Assembly (NCBI GenBank): GCA_963457665.1
Contig: OY735215.1
Location: forward strand, 41,084,825 to 41,148,824
Source of the DNA: Thysanoteuthis rhombus
Taxonomy: Eukaryota; Mollusca; Cephalopoda; Oegopsida; Thysanoteuthidae
Length of the DNA stretch: 64,000 nucleotides
Reading direction: 5' to 3'
Part shown: piece by piece, positions 1-12,075 of the stretch
Layout of the letters: each line of letters opens with the position of its first letter
Numbering within the stretch: position 1 is the stretch's first letter
The notes under the pieces: model-generated
The model's database searches: none
What the model was told of the DNA's origin: nothing
Seen by the model: the letters and a program-made list of their open reading frames with translations, nothing else
Made by a program: the position numbers and the translations under genes

Positions 1-63
1 GCTAATAAGCTTCCATACATAAAACAAAAAAGTGCTTTTACATACTGCAACAGACAAACTTAC

Positions 64-94
64 CTTGGAGGATCTGTGTCAAAGAACAAGACAT
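64..94 (-). CDS. SNX14: SNX14-like 31-nt micro-exon in nexin-C domain
   Basis: The very short exon is bordered by TTTCTTTCAG|AT and CCAAG|GTAAGT, both near consensus. With the single base carried from the previous exon it reads Asp-Val-Leu-Phe-Phe-Asp-Thr-Asp-Pro-Pro plus two bases of the next codon. The equivalent SNX14 segment reads Asp-Ala-Ile-Phe-Cys-Glu-Asn-Thr-Glu-Pro. Codon phase (1 in, 2 out) is consistent with the chain. The remaining nexin-C exons and the stop codon lie beyond the left edge of the window. Confidence 0.8.
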
Positions 95-1484
95 CTGAAA
101 GAAACAAAACAAGAGAAAATAGAGAAAAGAAATTAGTTTTTGACTTGTGACTTCTATGGTCAAATAAAGGCAAAAAGTGTTTGAATAAAAATCAGTGTTT
201 CTTGATCTTGCTCCCACACTACATCTTCAACAAAATGAGTTTGAAATCAGTACAGCAAATATGTAAACAAAAAAAAAATTATCATACTACGTTCATTATG
301 ATATCATGCATAGAGTTGAGAGAATTCACAAAATAATTAGAGAAATTCTCACTTTTTTCCAGCAGGGCCACAATCCCTCTTGAAATTACTCACACTACCT
401 GGGGGTGTTTGTGCACCTGATGAAGAACCACAGATCTTCAACAATGTATATTTAGAAGGGTCTCAATTAATTATGTTTGCTGGCCTATAAGATGCATATT
501 AACAAAGGTATTTGCGAAGCCATAACTCAGTGCAATTAGTTCAAGCTCCATAGCTGTCCATTGCAAGCTTTGGTAGAGGGCCCCCTAGCCATAAAACCAG
601 TGCATTTGGTCTAGCGTAATACTTGCAGAGTTATTTGCATCTTATATTCAGACAGATATGATCGATTACAAAAATTGAAAAAATACAGCAAGTTTCATTG
701 CATATTGATTATTTTCCATTTCACAGACATAAAAAGAAATTATTTTGAAAAATCTTATAAAATCTTTTAGAATCTAAAACTGAAAATCATTCTTATACCT
801 TCAACACTAATGGTTTTTCGCTGATAGGTGTAGGCCATAAATAAAACGATGGGGATTCCCTTGAGGCTAAATGGCATTGCTGGTATTAGTCACAGCTGTG
901 TGTGGAGAACAAAATGAAGACATGGTGTGATTTTGGAAATGGAAAGCCTTCATTAATTAATTAACATCATTTGGTGTTTAACAGGTAAAATAGCGAAAAT
1001 GTTAATTACTCTCCTTTGGTCCAGCATGTGATGAAAAATCACCCAGGGAAGACCAGTAATTTACACACATGCCCCACCATACAACGCATAAATTATTTGA
1101 AAAGCTTATAATTTCATTTTGAGTCAATATTGGCATGCAAATACTGTTAGCTAAATTGGTTCAAATGAATATTATTCTGATATAATTTCGCTAATTTGAT
1201 GAACAAGGTCTGCCTTAAAATAATAACCATAATTAGTATGATATTGCAGTGATGCTATATGTGATCAATATTTATTAACTATACAGAAACTATGGAATAT
1301 TAAAGCATTCAAAGTTAACTAGTGTCATATTTGTCATGCTAATTAATTTATTAATTCCTTTGGGTATGAGATAATGGTATTTTCTTCTTCATAATTCACT
1401 GATCGCAAAAAATTAACTCTTGAATTCATGAATCACCTCATACTGCTTCTAGACACAGCGGAACCTTCAAAGAATAGAATTAAA

Positions 1485-1880
1485 AACAGGTAGGTCTAGT
1501 CACTCAATAGATACTGTCATGTGACCAATGTTTGTTGGCAGCAAGCCATATAGGGGATGATTAATTAAAAGGTTGGAAAAAGTAGTGATTAATGAATAAC
1601 ACACTTCTCTCGCCTTTTGTTGGATGACTAAAAAGTCAGGATTTTTAAAAACCAAGTGTGAATGCAGCCAGACACAAACTAAGGGACCAATTTAGCATAA
1701 ACTTACATTTCAAATTTAAATTCGAAGGGATTTTTCAAAACATAAGGAGTAAATGCTCAAATTATTAGTCCTCCAGCTCCATTGGCATGGACTGTATGTG
1801 TGACACATATATATAAGGAAGCTTACTTCACTCAAAATCCCAAAATAGTTTTGGTCATAATTTTGGTTGACGGTTCCTAA
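1485..1880 (+). repeat. Rep-A copy
   Basis: Ordered blocks of the family are present. These are GTCACTCAAT, CATGTGACCAATG, TGATTAATGAATAACACACTTCTC, CAGACACAAACTAAGGGACC, ATTTAGCATAAACTTACAT, CTCCAGCTCCATTGGC, and a terminal GGTTGACGGTTCCTAA. Confidence 0.75.
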
Positions 1881-2645
1881 AAATTGAACGAAATTTTTTG
1901 AAAATTTAACTAAAAGTGCAAGAGAAGTAACTTTGATAAGTTGTTATTCCACTTGATTTCACTACATGAATTTGAGAGTTAAAACCACTTTCCTTTAACC
2001 TTTTTATATAAGAAATAACTATCCTTTTATTTCACATCTACGAACCTTTTTCTTCATACCTAATAACCTAATTAGACCACCTCATTCTGAGAGCAAAACA
2101 AGCATTTCCTTTACCAGATAGGATAATCATTGATGCTGTGAAATAAATAGGCCGAGGCAGGGTTTGATCTTCAAAACAGTCTTTTGAGCCTCATATGGAA
2201 TGGACTTGTAATCAAAGTTATTTATTAAACTATCATTAAAATAAAAAAGTAAAGCTAAGGTTTATGTAAAGTATAGGCGTTGAATTTTTCGATATTTTTT
2301 TTTCAAATTTTGTCTCTAGTCGCCCAATTGTGTTATATTTATCATTTAGACCTTATGTAGAATAACATAAGCCATGTAGTAAGAAAAGGAAGTTGTGTTT
2401 GATTAAGACTGCTGAGGTGCCATGTTAATAGAACTGTTTTATTTTTTAAATTCCCAAAACAGTTATATGGTAAACAATTGATGATCCCAAGAAGGGAAAA
2501 TTTATACATTCATTGGACCAAAATAACAAAGTATATGTGAAACAGGAAAAAAACATTCAAGAAAATAGTATAAATTGCATTGACAGATATTAGAAAATAA
2601 GCAACTGACGTGACATAAAAAATTTATGAAAAAGTTTTTTTTTTA

Positions 2646-2676
2646 ATGTTTGGAACTTAAAGCTGTAAAGGTTTCT

Positions 2677-2712
<36 letters not shown>

Positions 2713-2744
2713 AGAAAGCATAACTGCTTTAAACACCAAACACA
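2646..2744. repeat. Palindrome of two Rep-D modules around (TA)n
   Basis: Two inverted copies of the GTCTAGAAAG...GCTTTAAACACCAAACAC module face outwards from a central (TA)14 run at 2681-2708. It is a ready-made hairpin in the SNX14-like intron. Confidence 0.8.
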
Positions 2745-2761
2745 TAAAAAAACTTTTATTT

Positions 2762-2802
2762 TATATATATACATATATATATATTTTATATATACATATA
2801 CA
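2762..2802. repeat. Imperfect (TA)n/TACA microsatellite
   Basis: TA units are interrupted by TACATA. It lies just outside the Rep-D palindrome. Confidence 0.8.
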
Positions 2803-4559
2803 CAGTAGATGTGATATAACCTGGTATTACTATATAAACTGATTTGAGCATGGTTTTTCAAAACATTGAATTTGGCCCTCAAAATGATAGCTAAATACAA
2901 AAATAGAAAGACCGCTACTGAATCAGGTTGCACTAAATGGAAAAAGGAAATGAATTAGACAAAAACGTTTTAGTAATCAATAAACGAAACTCATCCACTC
3001 TTTCCATTTCATCTGTCACTGAAACAATTACTAAATTATTGTCGAACTCCTACTTTAGATAGACACTTGCTACATATATATTTAAGTTTTATCAAAAGAT
3101 TAAGTTCTGGTGAGGCGGTCACAATTCAAATTTCTTTTATATTTGTCTTCCTCATCCTAAGCCCACCTCTGCGGTTTTTCTTTTCAATTCTGTACAAATT
3201 ACAAGGGTTGGTCCCATTAAGTTGGGGAAAGGGTCTGAATTTAGATTAAGGTTTGTAAAAATAGGAAATTTTTTTACAATGCTGATTCACTGATTACAAG
3301 GCAGAAAATCATGGATCCCGACGGGTCTACAGTGTATATGTGTTTATATACATACTTCCTGCTGGCAAGCTGAATATTTTTTGCTCGCGAATAAGTCGTT
3401 TTTCGCTGAGTCACAAGGATGAAAGAACTCTTAAAAGTTTGTAGTATTGTTCTTTGAGTGCTCTCAAGTGTCAATGGTCATTTTCAAGAAGGATTTCAAG
3501 GTCCATCAATCATAGTGATAGTACTAGTCGCGTTTGATGTTATTGAATGTAATGGAGACTTACATTTAATGGGGATTGTAAATGAGATTTAAATAATCCA
3601 TAGTAACATTGTTTCTTTTTAAAATGAATTACTTTGACAACTTTAATTCCCATGATGACATTTATTGCAAGATATCAATGTGTTTGTAGCAAAATACATT
3701 AGATCAGAATTTGATTAATTGAAAACACCCGAAAGTACTATGTGTTGGTATTGCGACTACCATTAGAGATACTACAAAAATGGTGGGTTGTCTTGTTATA
3801 GATAGTCTCCGTTATATGAAGTCTTTTTTCCTGAGGCGTCCTCACCATTCTACAAGAGGCCCAGTCTGTTGGTCGGTCATTGGGTAGGTCTGTTTCAATA
3901 ATAGTTCTCAGCTGCTTCAATTCAGAAAATTTGAAACTTGCTGTAATGGATTTTAAACTTTGTTTCAAAAATTGATTTTCTTAGCCGTTCAAATCAGATT
4001 CACATGAAACTTGGTAGAAAAGTATCCCTTGATAAGATGCATCTTACTTATGGTGAAAATCTTCCACTCAGGATTACCTGATCTGACAATAATGGCATTC
4101 AAACTCAATAGTAGATGCTTCATTGAACTTTCGGTTCTTGTTACTTCATTTTTCTTGGAACCAAATGTGAAAACAACTTATTCACAAACAAGAAAAATTA
4201 TAAAGAAGTTAAATTGACAAAAAATCCATTGTGTTTAATGGAATTTACTTGGAAGAAAACTTGCAGCCAAAATATACATATATGTATATAGAGAGAGAAA
4301 GTGTGAGTATTCTACAAGAAGGCTTCAATTAATGTAAGAGATGAGTAAAAAGTAGGTAAAAGCCACACTGATTGGAGATTATTTAATTTTTGATAATAAA
4401 GGATATTTTGTAAAAAGGGTTTGTGGTAATAGTTGTATTTCCTAGCTCACAGAAAACATTTCGCTAACTGGTTCAAATGATATTATCAAGAGAAAATATT
4501 ATATACATATATATGTATATATATCATTAGATAGAACAGTCTATGTCCACTACATATAT

Positions 4560-4790
4560 GAATAAAGAAAATGAGTAGCTGCGGGGCTTGATTTATATAG
4601 CTGACTGTTTGATTTGCTTCTCAGTTATTTCCGGTGCTGAACTAGATATGTTTCCGAAAAAATTGTCACTACAATTATTACAAATATCATACATGTACAG
4701 AATCTCTGCAACAATATCTTATTTGATAATTCCAGCAATATTTTCATCTGAATAAGGTGTTTCATCTACAAAACTTTGAAATTAATCATT
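4560..4790 (-). other. Unassigned coding-like relic
   Basis: On the minus strand one frame reads Phe-Val-Asp-Glu-Thr-Pro-Tyr-Ser-Asp-Glu-Asn-Ile-Ala-Gly, a stop, then Asp-Ile-Val-Ala-Glu-Ile-Leu-Tyr-Met-Tyr and Ser-Ser-Ala-Pro-Glu-Ile-Thr-Glu-Lys-Gln. The composition is protein-like but stops interrupt it. It is probably a transposon relic; no family was recognised. Confidence 0.3.
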
Positions 4791-5609
4791 TTCTGATAAG
4801 TGCTCCATAGGAAATGCAAAAAAATATTTGCTTCACTCTAGCACAAACACATAGTCAGAATTGTTCTTCAATATCTGGTCGATAGAAGTACACTGTTTTT
4901 CAACCACCTATACACCTACAATGATGTTTTCAGTGTTTATAGAAAATATCCAAGTAAACATCTCTCACTACAAAAAATCTTCTAAAAAACTGGTAACCCT
5001 AATACCCATGAATCCATTCAAGATTTTAGGGAGATGCAAATGCTAAAACAATTGGTTAATCAAAATCCTCTATAACATGCAGCTTCTTTGGAATCAAAAA
5101 TATTTACTGTAGGGAATATACAGAAATAAAGGGAATATACAGAGATGAAAATTGAGATACTTGATATGAGTGTATTTACTGTCATGACATGGTTGGTTTG
5201 TACAAACTTCTACCAGTTTTTAAGATCAAAGGTGGACTGGACCTAATATTCCAAGCTAAAAAATGCACAGAGATCATCTAATCCTAAAATTCAGCAAAGG
5301 AATCATATTAAAGCAACTGTTTCAAGTAAGCAAATAGAATTCTACATTTCTTTGATATTTTATTTATGAATATTAAATAATATAGATACTATATGAATTC
5401 AAATCTTGAGATAGAATTGCAAAATAAACTTTTCAAAGTGAACATATCTATCAATAAATCTTTTATCATCTGAGAAGAAAAATACTTTTCAGAGAAATAT
5501 TTTCTTTTCAAAAATGTCTTGAAAATCAAAGATAATGGTTTCATTTTCTCGATAAAATGTAGATAAATAGATAAAATGCTTAAAATTGATTTTGTTCATC
5601 TTTAAAAAA

Positions 5610-5900
5610 CACAAACTTGCAATCAAAGTCAATAACTGATCAACCGTAGCGTCAAAATTTGAAGTCATGTAAAAAAAAATCAAATCAAAGAATAAATAAG
5701 CTCAGAATGAATTCTCTTCATGACGTCACTGGCATTTCTCACAGGAAAACATCTAAAATAGAGTATAAAAAAGATCTAGATTTTTGAGAAATAGTCAAAA
5801 TAGTTATTTTTTCAAAAGTCAGAGACAATTTTCAGAAAGGGTCTAGTGGAGTACTGATGTAAATGTTAAAGTCTGTAGACAAACAAGTATGGCCATGAGT
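5610..5900 (-). repeat. Rep-B copy
   Basis: Inverted blocks are AATCAAAGTCAATAACTGATC, AAAATTTGAAGTCATG, AAAACATCTAAAATAGAGTA and GGTCTAGTGGAGTACTGATG. Confidence 0.7.
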
Positions 5901-6147
5901 GCTGGAATACATAAACATAAAAAGAAATAGTATCTTTCATAACCTTTGTTCAATCACTTTGTTTCTTATTCTTACAATGCAAAATGTTTAATGGATTTTT
6001 TTACAGGTGTTATTAGGAATTACTTATGCCTTAACCTCACTTTAGGATGAGTACAAAATCAAATAAATGTCTTTGCATCATATGCTGAAAATATTACTTG
6101 AGTAGTAAGGGAAAAAAAAGAAAAAAAAAAGGGTCATTTCTTCTAAC

Positions 6148-6312
6148 CTTTGACGATTCCAATGTAGTGTATAAGTCGATTTTCCTGCATGACCTGAATA
6201 CACTTTTGTTCGATGTAGTAGTCCAAGTAACTCTCCATAGTTCTCTTCAGCAACATTCGGCATGTGATGAGAACATGGTGAAACCATTCAGGAATATGGT
6301 ACACATTGCGAG
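6148..6312 (-). CDS. SNX14: SNX14-like exon, core of nexin-C domain
   Basis: This 165-nt exon has a textbook acceptor (long T-rich run, TTCCAG|CT) and a donor AAAG|GTTAGA. It completes an Ala codon with the previous exon, then encodes 54 residues and leaves one base. Landmarks are Val-Tyr-His-Ile-Pro-Glu-Trp-Phe-His-His, an Arg-Met-Leu-Leu-Lys-Arg-Thr-Met-Glu segment, Tyr-Leu-Asp-Tyr-Tyr, and Gln-Glu-Asn-Arg-Leu-Ile. These match in order the Pro-Asp/Glu-Trp-Leu-His-His, Leu-Phe-Lys-Asn-Thr-Leu-Glu, Tyr-Thr-Asp-Tyr-Tyr and Gln-Glu-His-Arg-Leu-Val landmarks of vertebrate SNX14. The domain is all-helical and is thought to bind lipid. This is the most conserved exon of the window. Confidence 0.9.
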
Positions 6313-6582
6313 CTGGAAGAAAAAGAAAAAAAAAGAAGACCATTTTTACATTATGATTTCCAACTTGGCTTTTATTTTCTGAGGATGAGGAACAGATTTT
6401 TTTCCAGATACAAAAATTACAGTTCTATTACCTCGTCTGTACCTAACTTGTAGCCAGAACCACTTATTGATATCAAGCATTGCAAAGGTTAAAATATTGA
6501 TATCACCAAGGTTCCAACTGAAGTATTGAAGCAAGAACTAGGTCAAAAGAGTTTCAAAAAACCTCCTACTAAAATTACTTAC
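6313..6582 (-). other. SNX14: SNX14-like intron (270 bp)
   Basis: This is the shortest intron of the gene. It contains a purine run on the plus strand next to the acceptor and no recognised repeat. Confidence 0.75.
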
Positions 6583-6703
6583 CTAAGTAGATAAGCATAT
6601 TAAAAACACCTTCTATGCTCCCTTCTGGAAGATCACCGCTAGCTGCAGGCAGAGGATAAGAACTCTCGCAGTTGAAGTTGTTCTCATATAGTGGACTGCT
6701 GAA
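6583..6703 (-). CDS. SNX14: SNX14-like exon, entry to nexin-C domain
   Basis: This 121-nt exon has a strong acceptor (TTGTATTCAG|TTC) and a strong donor (CTTAG|GTAAGTAA). It is open in phase 0 for 40 codons plus one base. It begins Phe-Ser-Ser-Pro-Leu-Tyr-Glu-Asn-Asn-Phe and ends Glu-Gly-Val-Phe-Asn-Met-Leu-Ile-Tyr-Leu, then Ala across the junction. In SNX14 the matching place is an acidic linker followed by a Val-Glu-Gly-Val-Tyr-Asp-Tyr-Leu-like helix that starts the nexin-C domain. The downstream exon lies only 270 bp away and continues the helix. Confidence 0.85.
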
Positions 6704-7966
6704 CTGAATACAATAAGAAACAAGTTTGATTATTTTTTTATCTAATATAAAAATGTAAAAGCAAAAAATGTTCAAAGTGTCACTTAAATAATAAGGAAGT
6801 CTCATTGGACTAGTTTTTCTCTTTCTCTTGTACTTCGAATTATTTTATAACAAACTCCATTTTATCCCAAAATCAATTTTATTTAAGAAATTATCAATAA
6901 ATTTCAAGGTTTCTGATCTTGATAACGGACAAGATTATAGTTGAAAGCTTTAGATTTAGACAATACCCAGACTCACTGAATCCAGACATGCATTTTCTAC
7001 TACGTAAACAAGAAAAGTTAAATATATATCCCTGATTCTTCAAGTTGAAATGATATCAGAGAGCAACAAGATCCTACCTTGAGCTGATAAACATCTAATA
7101 TATAATTTAAGATGAATCTAGTGGTGCCACGAATAAATGGTACCCAAAAGCTTAGAAACAGTAGATTTAGTGGTAATGTGGGTCTCTGAAGAAGATGATA
7201 AATAGCTCAGAATTATTCCACCTATATAGAACATACAATATGATTAATACTTGTGAAGAGTTGACAGGAATATACTTAGTAGCTTTGATGTTATCAACAT
7301 GTTATTAGTATTACCAGAAGCTCTGAACTGAAAAGTATAGAGAAAGATATGTATTTAAGAGGAAAAAATGAATAGGAAGAGAGGTTACAGCAAAGGCGAA
7401 CCCTTTTATCTAAAACTGCTTCCTGAGAGAAGACTGTCCATATCTAATATTTATATTTTTCTCAAACAGTGATTCTGAATGGGGGGCACAGTCTCCACAT
7501 GTGGGGCATTTTGAATAAAGTGAGAGTCAATTTGAAATTTTGGGCGTGAAGAATGAAAAAAGTGACTTATGGTCAGTATCTCAATTGATTATTTCTTTAA
7601 TTACACAATACTATTACTTACTAATCTTATTAATAGATGATATTGTAAATTTATAGAGGTATTATCACAGCATGTCTTATTTGATAAAAAAATTTAGAAA
7701 TTGGATTAAATTTATTTCTAGTTGATTTCACTTTTTACTTTCAAATTTATATTTCTGAAAATAATGTATTTTCATACCTTTTCAACACCAACACCAAATG
7801 AAATGTGGTCCTTTTTACCAAATGATATATGATTATATTAGTTCTTTTAAAGTAGATGAGACATCAAATTTTTCATCAGTTAGATAGGGGTATGAAGCAA
7901 AAGAGCTCTAATACCTTTGACATGTACTAAAGTAACAAATAAGCAAGAAATTGGTCCCACACCTAC
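6704..7966 (-). other. SNX14: SNX14-like intron (1.26 kb)
   Basis: This intron has canonical borders on both sides. I see no recognisable repeat or coding relic in it. Confidence 0.7.
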
Positions 7967-8018
7967 CTTTTCGCTTGTAATTGATTTCAAAGATGAGTCA
8001 GAATCTTTCCTCTCCAAC
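7967..8018 (-). CDS. SNX14: SNX14-like exon, short Ser-rich linker
   Basis: This 52-nt exon has its acceptor at CCAGCAG|G and its donor at AAAAG|GTAGGT. It takes two bases from the upstream exon to make Leu, then reads Leu-Glu-Arg-Lys-Asp-Ser-Asp-Ser-Ser-Leu-Lys-Ser-Ile-Thr-Ser-Glu-Lys and ends exactly on a codon, which is the phase the next exon needs. The content (a polar, Ser-rich linker ending Thr-Ser-Glu-Lys/Asn) resembles the stretch of SNX14 just before the nexin-C domain. The exon is short and has low information by itself. The support is the phase chain and its position between two solid exons. An alternative acceptor three bases upstream would add one codon. Confidence 0.75.
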
Positions 8019-8123
8019 CTGCTGGAAATTTTCGAGAATGAAGAAAAAAGAAAACATTAGTGGGGGAAAAGTAGGACATATCAGTCGGAATAAAAAAAAC
8101 AACATGACAAAAACATCAAATTC

Positions 8124-8125
<2 letters not shown>

Positions 8126-8157
<32 letters not shown>
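8126..8157. repeat. (TA)n microsatellite
   Basis: A clean run of 16 units, about 110 bp from the SNX14-like linker exon. Confidence 0.9.
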
Positions 8158-8160
<3 letters not shown>

Positions 8161-8984
8161 AAGTAGACAGTGATAAAGTAACAAATACCAAAACCATGGT
8201 ATATAAGTATAGATGTATCTTTGCATATATATGTGAATGTCTAGTTAGTAGGAAGAGCTCAACAGATTTCAGATTTTTTAAAAAGAGAGAGACTGTTGAT
8301 ATAAGGAAGCTCTTTTATAGCAGACATAATGACAGTCATACCTGAAGACTATTTTCAGACAATGTCTCATGTATCATATACAGATAACTGAGATTTTTTT
8401 TCGAAAATGTTCAGCAAACATTACCTAGCCACCCCCCTTTCAAAGATTTATTTTATTTTTTTTTGTTTATACCTTCTTTTTCTCTCCTTGATTCATTCAT
8501 GATTTAATTTCAAAGTAATCGTTGTTTTACATCTTCGAATATTTTGAAGACCAGGAGGAACAAAAACATGTCTTTATGAATTACTGGAAATATTTGGCAT
8601 CTCTGTAGAGGTTTACCAAATGATCAAACAGACCATTGAACGTCATCACAGACAGGAAGCAGAAACTGAATCGGTACAGGCATGTCATCAAAGAACATCC
8701 TACATGGCACAGGGACAGGTGGAAAAGGGACAGACAAAGGAAGGGATAGGAGGAACACATTGAAGAGTAGACAGATTTTAGCATCAGCAAATCTCAGAGA
8801 GCTATGTGGGACAGGGACATAAGTCATCTGCAATGCTCTGATGATCCTGCACTGAGTTATAGGATAAGTAGAATTAAAGGAAATGTCAATACCTTACATT
8901 GACATAAGTGAAAAAAAAATTCTTGAAATTTCATTTGTAATTTGGTAAAAAATTTAAACATATTTTCAGGCAAAACAATTAAAC

Positions 8985-9400
8985 AACTGTATTTACCAAA
9001 GGGTTCTATCCTTTTTTTTATATGTGCATATGTTTTTGTGTTCCAGAAGTAATGGCTGTACTGTTTTGTCAACAGACTTGAAAATTGGCGTCAGTACTCC
9101 ACTAGATCTCTTCTAAATTTTTTTTATCTATTTTTGAAAATAAAAAATTTTTAGGGGGCCTCATTTTGACAAGCTTATTAATAACATCTAGTTTTTCCAG
9201 AAACTAGATGTTTCTTTACTCTATTTTAGATGTTTTCCAATGGAAATAACATGTAGATTTTCCAGTTTCTAGATGTTTTTTTCACTCTATATGTTCTTTG
9301 ATTAATTTTTTTTACACTATCTCAAGTTTTGATGCTACAGTTGTTCAATTATTGACTGTGATGGTGAATCATTGACTTTTCTTAAAAGATTTATGTTATG
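8985..9400 (+). repeat. Rep-B copy
   Basis: Blocks are GTGTTCCAGAAGTAATGGC, GGCGTCAGTACTCCACTAGA, TAATAACATCTAGTTTTTCC, CTCTATTTTAGATGTTTTCC and GTTCAATTATTGACTGTGATG. Confidence 0.75.
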
Positions 9401-10932
9401 AGTAAGTAGTTACCCTTACACTGGCTACAGCTTTAGATATTTCTGCAAGGGTTCTTCATATCATATCACTACTAACTCGGCAAATCAGACTTCCAAGTGA
9501 CCAGCACCAAAAGTCGCACCACCCACTTCATCCTTTACCATTTTACCACAAGCATAAAATAATTTTTGCCAATTGTTTAAAATGAAATTTAAAATCACGG
9601 GTTCCCAAACACAAACTAATCTTTAAGATAACAATTTTGATTTTTGTATATATTCTTCAATGTAAGTCGATTGTTAAGATAAGATAAGCTCAGAATTGAG
9701 CATAAAATTTCAGAAAATTGACTGACTCAAATATAAACCAAGTCTGTTATTTTGCCATGATGTCGTCGTAAAAGATATCCTCTCTTTATAAATATAACAT
9801 TTATGGTTCTGGTGAGCTATCACCAATAAATAAATTTCTTTCATCTTCAAAATCATTCCTTACAGGTCATAAAAGTGAAATTCTCGTCAGTGACAACAAA
9901 CCTAACAAGAAAAATATGAATTCAAATGGATAATATATGATATGCACCATATGCTACCTACATAGCATTTCATACAGAACCATTGTAATGAATTGAATTA
10001 AAATGTGTATCATTGAACATCGTTGAATTTATTGGGTTTATTGATGCCGTATTCATATAGGTAAAAGTATTGGCCATTTTTGATTGATCTGTATGTAAGT
10101 TGAACTTCTGATATATGGGCCATTTTTCAAGTAAAAAACCCTCATCTTTTATTCAAGAATATACGGTATAATTTCTAGTTGAAAAAAAAACTTCAATTAA
10201 GTCAGTTTATTTTGAACTTCAGTGATTTTTCTAAGATTAGGATTGATTTTGACCAATCTTTATGTTTTTGCCTACTAAGTAGATAGTATCAATGTAATCT
10301 ATTCATTTCCTGTTGCTGGTAGCCAGGTCAGTTGAAGGATTCAGAGAAGTGGAATAGTGCAGAGATATTTCTCCTTTAAATTTTTTTAATGTGATCGCCA
10401 CAAGAGGCTCTCTGCATGATCCTCAGCTGCTTACAGCACCTCATATATCCAAGCGGTAACCCATCTTGGCTTGACGTTGCTTAACCTCAGAACCAGTGTA
10501 TCCAACGTGATTTGGCTGTAACACCAATCCCATGAAAGCAGACATGCACCTGATGTTCATAAATGTAAGGCGAGCAATTGGTCCCCAAACAGAGTTCAAA
10601 GAGAGTGTTTGTAATTTGAAAACTTGAAAAGTAGTGGGAAGGTTTAACCAGGCTTTTCATGAAAGGCACTTCAAAGACATAGGTATGATCAAAAGTTAAG
10701 AAATGAGATGACATAAAATGAAGTTTCTGTTAGAGATGTTCTTGGGTAGGAGCAAGGGTCTGGGCTCTAAAAGAGAAAGAGGTAGGCGGCTGAAAGATGT
10801 GGGCGTAAGTATGTAAAGAAGAAAAAGTGAAGATAGGATGGAAAAAGTAAAGAGAGTGGTGAGAGAAAATGATATAGACAGGATGGTGGGAGGAAAGAGA
10901 GGAATGGGATAGATTACTGGTTAGGTGGATGT

Positions 10933-10955
10933 AAAAAAAAAAAAAAAAAAAAAAA
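10933..10955. repeat. Poly(A) run
   Basis: 23 A residues within a purine-rich stretch; no element with a recognisable 3' end precedes it. Confidence 0.85.
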
Positions 10956-11749
10956 TGATAGAAAGAGAAGATTGAATGGTTATTAGAAGTGAGGGTCACC
11001 ATGGTTTGTGTTAAGAAAAAAGTAGACAAGGAAGAGAGGTTAGAAAGTGAAAGTGAAACTATCTGTTAAAAGGAAAAGGAAGATGGAATAAGTGATATAG
11101 ACACAATGTTTATTTGTGTATAATACACACCTTTCCCTAAATTTTTAAAGCTAAAACTCAGGTGCATTTTATACATGAGAAAGAAATGTTACCCCTTTTC
11201 CTGGCCAAATGCATGGCCTCAATCGGGCTGGCATAACCAAAAGTAAGGCATACCAATAGTCAAAGCTAACTAATGTGTAACAAAGAGTTTAAATCACACA
11301 CCAAACATTGTAGTTTTTAAAATAGTTTGATTCGCATCATTATTAAGCATATTGAAGTCTGCTTCACAGCTGTCAGTTTTCAAAACATGATGTAAATTAT
11401 ATAAAATCTAATTCTTAATGAATACAAACCTACAAAATGGTTAAATTCAGCAGCTACAAATTCTGAAAAGTGCATAAAAACACGAGAGATGGTTCTTCTA
11501 GGAATTCATGGCCCTGGGTTTGCAATTAGTTACAGTAAGATGTAAGAGGTATGGGTTGGCTGAGCAGGTAAAGGCACAGCTGAGACAGTTTGTATTCACT
11601 TTGTACTAATGCCCTTTGGAAGGCCATGAATCCATTTCTTCCTCTAGCTATGGGCAAAATAGCACTTCAAGTGAATGTCGTCTCTGAGTCTATTTCACAT
11701 ATTGTGAACAAACCGAGTGTGAAGAGAAATTGAAAGAAGTAGAAATGTC

Positions 11750-12075
11750 TGGAGGGTTACTCAATGTAAAACCATCACATGACCGTCTTTTGACAACACA
11801 TCATCTTGGGGGTGATCAATGAATGAGTTACTGCTTTGTTAGCCAGAGATCACTAAAATAGTCCAAATCTTCAAACAGCAAGCCTGACACAAACTAAGTG
11901 ATCAATTTAGCATAAAATTACATTGCAAATTGACCCCCCCCAACACACTCAAAATGCATTTAGAGGGAGGAATTATAGAAGAAAAAAATTGGTATAGGTA
12001 TTGGTATAGTCTGTACACAATACATACATAGCCAGCCAGACCAACTTGAAAACTGAAGAAACCTTTGTTGACTGT
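11750..12075 (+). repeat. Rep-A copy
   Basis: It carries ACTCAATG, CATCACATGACC, TGATCAATGAATGAGTTAC, GACACAAACTAAGTGATCAA and TTTAGCATAAAATTACATTG. It ends with CATAGCCAGCCAGACC, CTTGAAAACTGAAGAAACC and GTTGACTGTTTC. Confidence 0.75.

Larger units (their letters stand above)
95..6147 (-). other. SNX14: SNX14-like intron (6.05 kb)
   Basis: This is the intron between the nexin-C core exon and the micro-exon. It holds a Rep-A copy (1485-1880), a (TA)-centred palindrome (2646-2744), a coding-like relic on the minus strand (4560-4790) and a Rep-B copy (5610-5900). I see nothing recognisable in 95-1480, 1890-2570, 2820-4550 or 4800-5600. Confidence 0.7.

Noticed and set aside
3738-3968. Minus-strand open frame with a Thr-Pro-Gln-Glu-Lys-Arg segment, considered as the next SNX14-like exon
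   Set aside because: The acceptor is weak, the phase works only with an unlikely AG, and the 31-nt exon at 64-94 fits SNX14 order and phase far better.
6431-6534. Minus-strand open frame between two SNX14-like exons
   Set aside because: It has no usable splice pair, and its inclusion would break the phase between the two flanking exons.
7087-7103. Possible 17-nt micro-exon with a GTAGGATC donor on the minus strand
   Set aside because: It is not needed: the exons on either side join in phase without it.
8600-8850. Plus-strand Arg/His/Trp-rich frame (His-Pro-Thr-Trp-His-Arg-Asp-Arg-Trp)
   Set aside because: Short, with a stop soon after and no splice borders or second copy in the window.
10730-11029. 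Minus-strand 99-codon frame rich in Ser, His and Phe
   Set aside because: It is read through a purine-rich tract and a 23-bp poly(A); no splice or start context.
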